Positions 8,166-15,910 of a DNA stretch of 64,000 nt are shown here, piece by piece. Numbering within the stretch: position 1 is the stretch's first letter; every line of letters starts with the position of its first letter. Source of the stretch: Pseudomonas botevensis (lineage in GTDB: Bacteria > Pseudomonadota > Gammaproteobacteria > Pseudomonadales > Pseudomonadaceae); the NCBI RefSeq assembly GCF_019145475.1, contig NZ_JAHTKI010000018.1:58047-122046 (forward strand). Reading direction: 5' to 3'. Under the pieces are notes generated by a model. That model made no database searches and was not told the DNA's origin. It saw only the letters and a program-made list of their open reading frames with translations. The position numbers and the translations under genes were made by a program.

Positions 8166-9178
8166 CGGGCGTTTCTCCGGCTGATCAGGATCAAGGCGAA
8201 AACCGGTGCGCCGACCAGCGCGGTAATCACCCCGACCGGTATCACCTGGCCCTTGATCAACGTGCGTGACAGCACATCGGCAGCGATCAGAAACAAGGCG
8301 CCGCCCAGGGCGCTGGCAGGTAGCAGGCGTGCGTGGCCGGTGCCCAGCAGCAGACGTGCGGCGTGAGGAATCACCAGGCCGACAAAACCGATCGAGCCGA
8401 CAATCGAGACCATCACCGCCGTTACCAGCGCCGCGCAGCCGATCAGCAGTATCTGCACCTGGCGCACCGGTATGCCGAGGGACGCCGCCGAATCCGCACC
8501 AAAGGTAAACGCATCCAGCGCCCGTCGATGCCACAGGCACACAATTAATCCAGCCAGGGCCACCGGCACCGCCAGCCACACCGAAGGCCAGCGCACGCCG
8601 CCGAGATTGCCCAGCAGCCAGAACATGATCCCGCGCGCCTGCTCGGAGCTCGCCGAGCGGGTAATCAGAAACGCCGTCAGCGCGTTGAATAGCTGCGAGC
8701 CGGCGATCCCCGCCAGAATGATTTGCCCGGTGCCGCTGGCGGAGCCGCTGACGCGCGCCAACAGGATCACCAGCACGAAGGCTGTCACGGCGCCGACGAA
8801 GGCCCCGGCCGACAGCGACAGCACTCCGGCACCGACGCCCAGCAACGCCACCATCACCGCGCCCGTCGAGGCCCCGGCGGAAATGCCCAGCAGATAGGGA
8901 TCGGCCAACGGGTTGCGCAGCAGTGATTGCAGAATCACTCCGCAGGTCGCCAGGCCTGCACCACAGGCGGCCGCCACCAGGGCACGAGTCAGGCGATAGT
9001 TCCAGACGATGCCTTCATCGATGGGGTCGAGCACATGGCCGGCCGCCCACAGTTTGTTGGCCAGCACCTGCAACACCACACCCGGTTCGATTGGCGTTTC
9101 ACCGATGGCAACACCGGCGATCACGGCGGCCACCAGGATCGCCCCGACCAGCGACAGACGGACCAGGCTCCTGATCAT
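8162..9178 (-). CDS. FecCD/BtuC-type ABC permease
   Basis: A 338-residue inner-membrane permease with the 9-10 spans typical of the BtuC/FecC fold. Recognisable family motifs are NPLADPYLLGISAGAS (about residues 111-126), the ATPase-contacting stretch ASLGIPVRQ, and VGSIGFVGLVIPHAARLLLG near the C-terminus. It overlaps the binding-protein gene upstream (ATGA at 9175-9178) and the ATPase gene downstream by the same 4-bp pattern. The length is normal for the family. Confidence 0.92.
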   Translation of the reverse strand: MIRSLVRLSLVGAILVAAVIAGVAIGETPIEPGVVLQVLANKLWAAGHVLDPIDEGIVWNYRLTRALVAAACGAGLATCGVILQSLLRNPLADPYLLGISAGASTGAVMVALLGVGAGVLSLSAGAFVGAVTAFVLVILLARVSGSASGTGQIILAGIAGSQLFNALTAFLITRSASSEQARGIMFWLLGNLGGVRWPSVWLAVPVALAGLIVCLWHRRALDAFTFGADSAASLGIPVRQVQILLIGCAALVTAVMVSIVGSIGFVGLVIPHAARLLLGTGHARLLPASALGGALFLIAADVLSRTLIKGQVIPVGVITALVGAPVFALILISRRNAR

Positions 9179-10188
9179 TTCGACAGGTCGTAGCCGTCAA
9201 TGGCCGAGGCCAGTTGTTCCACGCCGTCGAACATCCGCAGGCTGGCCTGCATCGCCATGGCATCGAGAATGATGATGCGGTTGTGTTTCACCGCCTCCAT
9301 GTTACGAGTCACCGGGTCGCTGCGCAGGAACGCCAGTTTTTTCTCGTAGTCGTCAGCCGGGAAGCGACGGCGGTCCATGCGCGCGATCACCAGAAAGGTA
9401 GGATTGGCCTTGGCGATGGTTTCCCAACCGACCGTCGGCCATTCTTCATCGGATTGCACCACGTTGCGCACGCCGAGGGTACTGAGCATGAAATCAGGAA
9501 CGCCTTTGTGGCCGGCCACGAAGGGTTCGATGTCCATTTGGGCGCTGGAGAACCAGACCAGTGCGCTGGCATCCTTCAAGTCTTTGTTGCGCGCGGTGGC
9601 GATCGATTTGGCGAGGCTGGCCTTGAGCTCGGCATTGAGCTGTTCGCCACGGTCACGCACATCGAAGATTTCTGCCAGTTGGCTGACACTCTTGTAAATG
9701 CTGTCGATGCGAAACGGCTCAAGGCGTGTGCCGTCGGCGCCGACCAGATTGTCTTTGGCTTCGCAGTCGGAAGGCAGCAGATAGGTAGGGATTTTCAGCT
9801 CATGAAACTGCTCGCGGGTGCCGACCGCCCCTTGCGGGCCGACCATCCATTCCAGCTCCACGGCGACCAACTCCGGACGCTTACCGATAACCGCCTCGAA
9901 ACTCGGTTCGTTGTCGGCCAGGCGCGCGACCTTGTCGTTCTGCACCTTGTACGTGTCCAGCACGTTGTTGAACCACAGCGAGGTGCCGACCATTTTGTCG
10001 CCCAGGCCCATGGCGTAGAGCATTTCCGTGCCGGCCTGGCCGATGGTGACCGTGCGCGTTGGTGCGTGCGCAAAGGTGAGGGTGCTGCCACAGTTTTCGA
10101 TCGTCAGGGGATAGTGAGTCGGTGTCGCCTGGGCAAAAGCGCTGAGGGTCAGGCCGGCGATGAGGGTGGCAACGTGGGGCAGCAGCAT
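9175..10188 (-). CDS. Periplasmic corrinoid-type substrate-binding protein (F420-0-named family)
   Basis: A 337-residue class III (BtuF/FecB-like) binding protein with a signal peptide, MLLPHVATLIAGLTLSAFAQA. The mature part begins THYPLTIENCGSTLTFAHAPTR, typical of TroA-fold proteins. Stretches such as LWFNNVL, LADNEPSFEAV and VGTREQFHEL match, from memory, the family that pipelines label putative F420-0 ABC transporter. Pseudomonas is not known to make F420, and a cobalamin riboswitch stands upstream, so a corrinoid ligand is more likely. The start at 10188 has TGGAGA upstream; the frame is open to 10284, inside the leader. Confidence 0.88.
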   Translation of the reverse strand: MLLPHVATLIAGLTLSAFAQATPTHYPLTIENCGSTLTFAHAPTRTVTIGQAGTEMLYAMGLGDKMVGTSLWFNNVLDTYKVQNDKVARLADNEPSFEAVIGKRPELVAVELEWMVGPQGAVGTREQFHELKIPTYLLPSDCEAKDNLVGADGTRLEPFRIDSIYKSVSQLAEIFDVRDRGEQLNAELKASLAKSIATARNKDLKDASALVWFSSAQMDIEPFVAGHKGVPDFMLSTLGVRNVVQSDEEWPTVGWETIAKANPTFLVIARMDRRRFPADDYEKKLAFLRSDPVTRNMEAVKHNRIIILDAMAMQASLRMFDGVEQLASAIDGYDLSK

Positions 10189-10344
10189 GATGCAGTCTCC
10201 AGGGGAACCGTACGCGGAGCGGGAGGGTACGGCTTGGAAACACACCATCGAACGCAGGCAAGGAGGCCGCGCAAGGCCGGGCATCCATCGAGGACGCGCA
10301 CGGCAGGATGTCCTTCCCGGACACCCCGCCGGTTAGTGATTTAC

Positions 10345-10515
10345 TGCGCCGGCAGGTCTCCTGACTGATGCGTCATCGCCTGTGCTCCAGCCTTCCCGGG
10401 GGTGATCCCAGTGGCAGTCAAGGAGCAGGCTCAGCACCTACAGTTGCGGGGGCAGTTCCGATTGGTGCCGTGCAGGCACCTCGGATTCCCTATTGATCCC
10501 GTTTGGGAACCGGCG
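10345..10515 (-). promoter_or_regulatory. Cobalamin riboswitch upstream of the ABC importer operon
   Basis: Read on the minus strand it has GGGAATCCGAGGTGCC, then AACTGCCCCCGCAACTGTAG, a GCCACTGGG block and an exact B12 box AGTCAGGAGACCTGCC (complement of 10351-10366). This is the canonical aptamer. About 155 bp separate it from the binding-protein start; that spacer contains GTCC/GGAC and GGCC/GGCC hairpins that could be the expression platform. Confidence 0.95.
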
Positions 10516-10574
10516 GCGGCATGGTAATCGATCGGGCCGCCGAAGGGGAGCGGGAATATAAAGCGAGGCGGGTA

Positions 10575-11510
10575 TTAATGGTTGCTCATCAAACCGTGCA
10601 ACACACCCAGGCGCAGGCCCGGTTCGGACGGCATCATTTGCGCGATGCCGAACGCTTTGAACGCGGCGAGCATGATCACCAGACCGCCGGGCAGGATGCT
10701 CTGGCGGTGGGGTTGCAGACCGGCGAGTTTGAGTTGCTGGACGTTCTGCACTTTCAGCAGAAGCAGCGACAGGCGCAGCAGGCCACCGTAGGTGATGCCG
10801 TCCTGGCCGAAGTCGTTCAGGCGATTGGCCTTGAGCACTTTGGCGAGCATGCGCGCGGTGCCGGAAGAGCCGATGGTCTGTTGCCAGCCCTGGGCGCGAT
10901 AACGCCGGGCGACTTTTTCAAACTGAAGGATCGCGACGCGTTCGGCTTCCTGCAGGGCGGCGCAAGAAACTTCGCCGCCGCGAAAGTACCGCGCGCTCAA
11001 GGTGCCGCTGCCGATGGCGATGCTTTCGGTCAGCAACGGTTGCGAGCCCTGGCCGAGGATCAGTTCGGTGGAGCCACCGCCGATGTCGACCACCAGACGC
11101 ATGTCTTCGGCGCTCGGCAGGGCATGGGCCACCCCGGCGTACACCAGTTGCGCTTCTTCATGCCCGGAGATGACGTCGATGCGAAAGCCCAGGTGGCGCT
11201 CCGCGCTGGCCAGAAACAGCGGCGCATTGTCGGCTTCGCGCACGGCGCTGGTAGCGACGGCACGCACGCGGCCGGGTTCGAACCCGCGCAGTTTCTTGCC
11301 GAACCGCGCCAACGCCTGCCAGCCGCGATCCAGGGCCAACGCATCCAGCGCGCCGCCATCAAGGCCTTCGGCCAGGCGCACCGGCTCGCGCAGGGTTTTG
11401 ATTTCCTGAATCATCAGGCCCTTTCGGCTGCGTACCGACTGGCCGATCATCAGGCGAAACGCATTCGAGCCCAGGTCGATGGCGGCAAACAGAGAGGCGT
11501 CGTCTTTCAT
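10575..11510 (-). CDS. Ppx/GppA-family phosphatase, short form (exopolyphosphatase-like)
   Basis: A 311-residue protein with only the N-terminal Ppx/GppA actin-like ATPase-fold domain: AAIDLGSNAFRLMIG (phosphate 1 loop), AVATSAVREADNAP, and VVDIGGGSTELILG (phosphate 2 loop). Full-length Ppx and GppA are about 500 residues with a C-terminal HD-like part, absent here, so it resembles short Ppx2-type enzymes acting on polyphosphate or pppGpp. A probable Pho box faces it about 60 bp upstream, which suits a role in phosphate starvation. The cobalamin riboswitch downstream belongs to the next operon. Confidence 0.85.
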   Translation of the reverse strand: MKDDASLFAAIDLGSNAFRLMIGQSVRSRKGLMIQEIKTLREPVRLAEGLDGGALDALALDRGWQALARFGKKLRGFEPGRVRAVATSAVREADNAPLFLASAERHLGFRIDVISGHEEAQLVYAGVAHALPSAEDMRLVVDIGGGSTELILGQGSQPLLTESIAIGSGTLSARYFRGGEVSCAALQEAERVAILQFEKVARRYRAQGWQQTIGSSGTARMLAKVLKANRLNDFGQDGITYGGLLRLSLLLLKVQNVQQLKLAGLQPHRQSILPGGLVIMLAAFKAFGIAQMMPSEPGLRLGVLHGLMSNH

Positions 11511-11554
11511 GGGAATCCTTGCAAATCATCCGTCGAAGGCTCGCGGTTGCGAGG

Positions 11555-11589
11555 ATTCTGCCGTTGATTTGATGACATCCTGATGACGC
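11555..11589 (-). promoter_or_regulatory. Probable Pho box and -10 for the Ppx-like gene
   Basis: On the minus strand GCGTCAT (11589-11583), 4 bp, then ATGTCAT (11578-11572) match the PhoB pattern CTGTCAT-N4-CTGTCAT. A CAGAAT -10 element follows at 11560-11555, at the 11-bp spacing usual for Pho promoters. Confidence 0.55.
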
Positions 11590-11616
11590 CGCAGGGGCGG
11601 TTCGATGAATTTTCGG

Positions 11617-11651
11617 CTGTCATGACGCTGTCATTATCCGGCGCCCATACT
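11617..11651 (+). promoter_or_regulatory. Pho box promoter reading rightward
   Basis: CTGTCAT (11617-11623), 4 bp, CTGTCAT (11628-11634) is a perfect double PhoB half-site. CATACT at 11646-11651 is a fair -10 element, 11 bp further on. It lies back to back with the leftward Pho box. The first thing downstream is a terminator, not a gene. Confidence 0.65.
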
Positions 11652-11683
11652 GGCCTCAATACATCGCGTGCTCTCAGTTTTTT

Positions 11684-11709
11684 GCTGCCATTTCTGGCAG
11701 CTTTTTTTT
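11684..11709 (+). terminator. Strong terminator without an upstream gene
   Basis: GCTGCCA (11684-11690) pairs with TGGCAGC (11695-11701), followed by eight T residues. No plus-strand gene precedes it. Together with the Pho promoter ~35 bp upstream it would define a transcript of roughly 50 nt, or act as an attenuator for the next operon. Confidence 0.8.
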
Positions 11710-11737
11710 GCCTGCGATTTGCCGCGCCGCTGCGGGT

Positions 11738-11789
11738 TTGCAATTTTTGCGATTGTCCGATTAATATACGATCCATATATATTTCGTAT
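11738..11789 (+). promoter_or_regulatory. Promoter and dyad operator of the parD-like/map operon
   Basis: A -35 TTGCAA (11738-11743) and -10 TAATAT (11762-11767) are 18 bp apart. ATACGA (11766-11771) and TCGTAT (11784-11789) form a perfect inverted repeat with 12 bp between, covering the -10 and likely start site. That is where an autorepressing ribbon-helix-helix antitoxin would bind; the ParD-like protein encoded next is the candidate. Confidence 0.5.
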
Positions 11790-11800
11790 CGGAAACATTT

Positions 11801-12028
11801 ATGGGCATCGTCAAGATCTCAGAGGACATGCACGAGAATCTGCGCATCTCCAGCACCGCGCTCAGCCGCTCGATCAACGCACAGGCTGAGCACTGGATGC
11901 GCATCGGCATGCTCGCCGAACTGCACCCCAACCTCGACCACAGCGCCATCTGCCGCTTGCTGATTCGCGCTGAACAGGCCGGCGGCCTGGACCTGCAACA
12001 ACTGACTCAGGAAGCCGTCACGGCATGA
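11801..12028 (+). CDS. ParD-like antitoxin family protein
   Basis: A 75-residue protein beginning MGIVKISEDMHENLRISS, with the later stretch SRSINAQAEHWMRIGMLAE. This fits the ParD-like family, whose members have a ribbon-helix-helix-type DNA-binding part. No toxin gene is adjacent; instead the stop codon overlaps the start of map (ATGA at 12025-12028), so the two proteins are made in a coupled way. A dyad sits at its promoter, consistent with autoregulation. The role of the coupling to map is unknown to me. Confidence 0.8.
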   Translation: MGIVKISEDMHENLRISSTALSRSINAQAEHWMRIGMLAELHPNLDHSAICRLLIRAEQAGGLDLQQLTQEAVTA

Positions 12029-12816
12029 GAAACCAGATCAAGATCAACACCCCGGCCGACATCGCACAATCGCGCGCGGCCGGCGAACTGGCCGCCGAAG
12101 TGCTGGCGATGCTGGTGCCCCACGTCAAGGCGGGCGTCACCACCGATGAGCTGGACCGCTTGTGCAACGACTACATTGTCAATGTGCAGAAAGCCATTCC
12201 GGCCAACGTCGGTTATCACGGATTTCCGAAAACGGTCTGCGCCTCGGTCAACGACGTGGTGTGTCACGGCATTCCGTCGGGCACGCCGTTGCAGGACGGC
12301 GACATCGTCAACCTCGACATCGCGGTGATCAAGGACGGCTGGTTCGGCGACACCAGCCGCATGTACGTGGTCGGCGAGGCGACGCCCGAAGCGCAGCATC
12401 TGATCAAGACCACCTACGAGGCCATGTGCGCCGGCATCCGCATGGTGCGCCCGGGCGCGACCCTGGGCGACATCGGCCACGCGATCCAGAGCCTGGCAGA
12501 GAAAGAGGGCTTCAGCGTGGTGCGCGAGTATTGCGGGCACGGGATCGGCAAGGTCTATCACGATGAGCCGCAAGTCCTGCATTACGGTTTCCCCAATCAG
12601 GGCTTGAAGCTGAAGGCGGGGATGATTTTCACCATCGAGCCGATGCTCAACGCCGGCAAGCGCCATGTGAAGAACATGCCGGATGGCTGGACGGTGCTGA
12701 CCAAGGATGGCTCGCTGTCGGCGCAGTGGGAGCATATGGTCGCGGTGACCGAGACCGGGTTTGAAGTGCTGACGGCGTGGCCGGACGAGATTGAAGGGTA
12801 TCGGGCTATTGGTTGA
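12025..12816 (+). CDS. map: Type I methionine aminopeptidase, probable second copy
   Basis: A 263-residue Map that removes N-terminal Met from new proteins. The five metal ligands are visible in order: Asp in DIVNLDIAVI, Asp in GWFGDTSRMY, His in YCGHGIGKVYH, Glu in IFTIEPML, Glu in SAQWEHMVAVT. The length equals E. coli Map, with no N-terminal extension (type Ia). Pseudomonas normally has a housekeeping map beside rpsB; this one, coupled to a ParD-like gene, is probably an extra paralogue. Confidence 0.93.
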   Translation: MRNQIKINTPADIAQSRAAGELAAEVLAMLVPHVKAGVTTDELDRLCNDYIVNVQKAIPANVGYHGFPKTVCASVNDVVCHGIPSGTPLQDGDIVNLDIAVIKDGWFGDTSRMYVVGEATPEAQHLIKTTYEAMCAGIRMVRPGATLGDIGHAIQSLAEKEGFSVVREYCGHGIGKVYHDEPQVLHYGFPNQGLKLKAGMIFTIEPMLNAGKRHVKNMPDGWTVLTKDGSLSAQWEHMVAVTETGFEVLTAWPDEIEGYRAIG

Positions 12817-12834
12817 GGCCGTGTTGGCTGGTTT

Positions 12835-12860
12835 GCCCTCTCCAAGGGGAGAGGGCTGGG
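12835..12860. repeat. CCCTCTCC...GGAGAGGG palindromic intergenic repeat
   Basis: GCCCTCTCC and GGAGAGGGC face each other. The same element type recurs at 17146, 17271, 27997 and 28138, always between genes. Here it lies between the converging ends of map and the ABC ATPase gene. Confidence 0.6.
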
Positions 12861-12977
12861 CGGCGTTCCGATGAGGGGCGCTTTTCAGCCCCACCAACCA
12901 TATTCCCGACAGCCAAAAAAATGGGCCACCACAGCCCGACGCTGGATGACCCGAGGGTGACCCTGTTGTGCGGGTTC

Positions 12978-14132
12978 TCAGTGCGCTCCCGCCGCCTTGT
13001 TCAGATCGCTCTCCGCCCATTCGGTGTAAACGCAGGCATCCGCCGTGGCCCAGCGCACTTTCACCGGATCGCCTGCCTTGAGCGGCATGCCCGCCGCCGA
13101 CAGCGCTTTCACCGTCATCGCAGTGCCACCCGAGGTGACCACGCTGCAGGTCTGGCTCTCACCGAGAAACAGCACTTCCACCACTTTCGCCGACACTTCG
13201 TTCCAGCCTGCGGCCAACGGTTCGTCGGTGGCTTGCCGGGTGCTCAGTGCCAAAGCCTTTTCCGGACGCACCATCAACAGCACATCCTGATCATTCTGCA
13301 GACCGGCAGTGAGGCGGATCGACAGTGGCTGACCTTCGAAATTCGCCGCGCCGTTGCCCTGGGCCTTGAGCTTGAGGAAGTTCGAGTTGCCGAGGAACGA
13401 TGCGACAAAGGCATTCGGCGGGTTCTGGTAGAGGTCATAGCCGCTGCCCAGGCCGACGATCTTGCCGTGACTGAAAATCGCGATGCGCTGGGACAGGCGC
13501 ATGGCTTCTTCCTGGTCGTGGGTCACGTAGACGATGGTGATGCCCAGGCGCCGATGCAACTGGCGCAGTTCGTCCTGCAAGTCTTCACGCAGTTTCTTGT
13601 CCAGCGCGCCGAGGGGTTCGTCCATCAGCAGGATGCGTGGTTCGTAAACCAGCGCCCGGGCAATGGCGACCCGTTGTTGCTGGCCGCCGGACAATTGTGA
13701 AGGGCGGCGATGGGCGAACTGCTCCAGTTGCACCAGTTTCAGCATCGCGTCGACACGTTTGTCGCGTTCGGCGGCGGCGAGCTTGCGGATCGCCAGCGGG
13801 AAGGCAATGTTGTCGCGCACCGACAGATGCGGGAACAGCGAATAACGCTGGAACACCATGCCGATGTCGCGCTTGTGCGGCGGCACGTTCACCAGCGACT
13901 GGCCGTTGACCAGGATCTCGCCGCTGCTCGGCGTTTCGAAACCGGCGAGCATCGACAGCGTGGTGCTTTTGCCGGAGCCGCTGGAGCCGAGGAAGGTGAG
14001 GAATTCACCGTCCTTGATGTCCAGCGAGATGTTGTCCACGGCAGCGAAGTCGCCGTAGTGCTTGTTCAGGTTGCGCAGGCTGACCAGGGGTTTGTCGTTC
14101 TGCTGGGACGCGTCTTTGATCACGGCACTCAT
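12978..14132 (-). CDS. PotA-type ABC transporter ATP-binding protein
   Basis: A 384-residue ATPase of the spermidine/putrescine and iron class. Walker A is GSSGSGKST (residues 49-57), then the Q-loop MVFQRYSLFPHLSV, the signature LSGGQQQRVAIARAL, Walker B ILLMDEPLGALD, and the H-loop VYVTHDQEEA. The C-terminal ~130 residues form the TOBE regulatory domain. I start at the ATG at 14132 (MSAVIKDASQ); upstream codons lie inside the permease gene. Last gene of a four-gene importer operon. The true substrate is not readable from the sequence. Confidence 0.92.
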   Translation of the reverse strand: MSAVIKDASQQNDKPLVSLRNLNKHYGDFAAVDNISLDIKDGEFLTFLGSSGSGKSTTLSMLAGFETPSSGEILVNGQSLVNVPPHKRDIGMVFQRYSLFPHLSVRDNIAFPLAIRKLAAAERDKRVDAMLKLVQLEQFAHRRPSQLSGGQQQRVAIARALVYEPRILLMDEPLGALDKKLREDLQDELRQLHRRLGITIVYVTHDQEEAMRLSQRIAIFSHGKIVGLGSGYDLYQNPPNAFVASFLGNSNFLKLKAQGNGAANFEGQPLSIRLTAGLQNDQDVLLMVRPEKALALSTRQATDEPLAAGWNEVSAKVVEVLFLGESQTCSVVTSGGTAMTVKALSAAGMPLKAGDPVKVRWATADACVYTEWAESDLNKAAGAH

Positions 14133-14149
14133 GTCGTACTCCTGGGCGC

Positions 14150-14959
14150 TCAGGCGCTGATTTCGTTGCGCCGGCGCAGCGCGGCGGCGATCACCATGAC
14201 CAGCACCGACAGGCCGATCAGCAGCGTCGAGGCGACGGCGATCACGGGCGTCAGGTCCTGGCGCAGGGTGGTCCACATTTTCACGGGAAGGGTTTGCAGG
14301 GTCGGGCTGGCCATCATCACGCTCAGCACCACTTCGTCCCACGAGACGAGAAAGGCGAAGAGGGCGCCGGCCACCATGCCCGGACGGATCGCCGGAAAGG
14401 TCACCTTGAACACCGCTTGCAGGCGCGAGGCCCCGCAGATCACCGCCGCATCTTCAATCGACTGATCGAACAGCTTCAGCGAGTTGATGATCGAGATGAT
14501 GGTGAACGGCAACGCGACGATCACATGGCTGACGACGAAGGCAAACATCGTCCCGGTGTAACCGAGCTTGAGAAACAGCGCGTACACCGCCACGGCGATG
14601 ATCACCAGCGGCACGATCATCGGCAGGGTGAACAGGCCGTAGAGCATTTCCCGGCCGGGGAAGCGCCCGCGCACCAGGGCGAAGGAAGTCGGCAGGCCGA
14701 GGGCGACGGCGCAGACGGTGGTCAGCACCGCAACCTTGAGGCTGGCCATGGCCGCGCTCATCCAGTCGGCGTTGGAGAAGAACTGCACGTACCATTTCAG
14801 CGTCCAGCCCGGTGGCGGGAACACCAGCCACTGGGACGAACCGAACGACAGCAGGACGATGAACACGATCGGCAACAGCAGGAACAGACCGATCAGCCCG
14901 GTGGTTGCGTACAGGCCGAAGCGCATCCGGCGGCTCATGGCGTTGGGAGTCAGGAGCAT
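14150..14959 (-). CDS. ABC permease, PotC type
   Basis: A 269-residue inner-membrane permease with about six spans and a binding-protein-dependent transport EAA-type loop around DAAVICGASRLQAVFKVTFP, which docks onto the ATPase. The N-terminal MLLTPNAMSRRMRFGLYATTG leads into the first span. It starts 6 bp after the previous permease ends and precedes the ATPase by 17 bp, so the operon is compact. Confidence 0.92.
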   Translation of the reverse strand: MLLTPNAMSRRMRFGLYATTGLIGLFLLLPIVFIVLLSFGSSQWLVFPPPGWTLKWYVQFFSNADWMSAAMASLKVAVLTTVCAVALGLPTSFALVRGRFPGREMLYGLFTLPMIVPLVIIAVAVYALFLKLGYTGTMFAFVVSHVIVALPFTIISIINSLKLFDQSIEDAAVICGASRLQAVFKVTFPAIRPGMVAGALFAFLVSWDEVVLSVMMASPTLQTLPVKMWTTLRQDLTPVIAVASTLLIGLSVLVMVIAAALRRRNEISA

Positions 14960-14965
14960 GTCGGC

Positions 14966-15910
14966 TTACCTCGCGTTGCTGGCGCCAACCGGGGATTCCG
15001 GCTGAAGCTTCAGGTAGAAGTAGAACAGCACCAGGGTGATCACGATCAGCAACGCGGCGCCGGCGCTGGCCAGGCCCCAGTTGAGGAACGATTGCACCTG
15101 CTGAATGATGAACTCCGGCAGCATCATGTTCTGCGCCCCGCCCAGCAGCGCCGGGGTGACGTAGTAACCGAGCGACATCACGAACACCATCAACCCGCCG
15201 GACGCCAGGCCCGGCCGGCACAGCGGCAGGAACACCCGGAAGAAGTTGGTCCACGGGCTGGCGCCGCAGATGGAACCGGCCTGCAGGATCATCGGGTCGA
15301 TGGCCTGCATGGTCGCCTGCAAGGGCAGCACGATGAACGGGATCATGATGTAGCTCATGCCGATCACCACGCCGGTCAGGTTATGCACCATCTCCAGCGG
15401 CTGATCGATGATGCCCAGCGCCATCAGCGCCTTGTTGATCACGCCCGACGCCTGCAACAGCACCAGCCACGAGTAGGTGCGGGCCAGCAGGCTGGTCCAC
15501 ATCGACAGCAGCACGATGTTGAGTATCCAGCGTCCCCAGCCGCGCGGCACCAGGGTGATCGCCCAGGCCAGCGGGAAGCCCAGCAGCAGGCTGAACAGGG
15601 TCACCAGCCCGGCCACCGAGAAGGTGTTGAGCAGCACCCGCGCATAAGCGGAGTTGGCGAACAGTTGTTCATAGTTGCCAAGGCCCGGCACCGGTTCCAG
15701 CACGCCGCGCAACAGCAGGCCAATCAACGGCGCGAGGAAGAACAGGCCGAGGAACAACAGCGCCGGCGTGAGGTTGCCGGCGCCGCGCCAGCGTTGTTTG
15801 AGGGTCGGGGGTTGCGGCATCGCACTCGCCTTGCCGGGCGCCGAACCGGCAGCGCCAGAGGCGCTCCCGGTGGCAGTGGAGGGACGGGACGCAGTGGCCG
15901 CCATTTTCAT
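14966..15910 (-). CDS. ABC permease, PotB type
   Basis: A 314-residue permease with a long, low-complexity cytoplasmic N-terminus (Ala/Ser/Gly/Pro-rich, about residues 3-35) before six spans. The EAA loop is seen as QAGSICGASPWTNFFRVFLP. I chose the ATG at 15910 because it overlaps the binding-protein stop codon (ATGA); ATGs at 15931 and 15904 are alternatives, and none has a clear ribosome site, which favours coupled translation. Confidence 0.88.
   Translation of the reverse strand: MKMAATASRPSTATGSASGAAGSAPGKASAMPQPPTLKQRWRGAGNLTPALLFLGLFFLAPLIGLLLRGVLEPVPGLGNYEQLFANSAYARVLLNTFSVAGLVTLFSLLLGFPLAWAITLVPRGWGRWILNIVLLSMWTSLLARTYSWLVLLQASGVINKALMALGIIDQPLEMVHNLTGVVIGMSYIMIPFIVLPLQATMQAIDPMILQAGSICGASPWTNFFRVFLPLCRPGLASGGLMVFVMSLGYYVTPALLGGAQNMMLPEFIIQQVQSFLNWGLASAGAALLIVITLVLFYFYLKLQPESPVGASNAR

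Noticed and set aside
11583..11963. 126-codon plus-strand frame covering the Pho promoter and orphan terminator
   Set aside because: It runs through a promoter, a terminator and the parD-like gene in another frame, and has no ribosome site.
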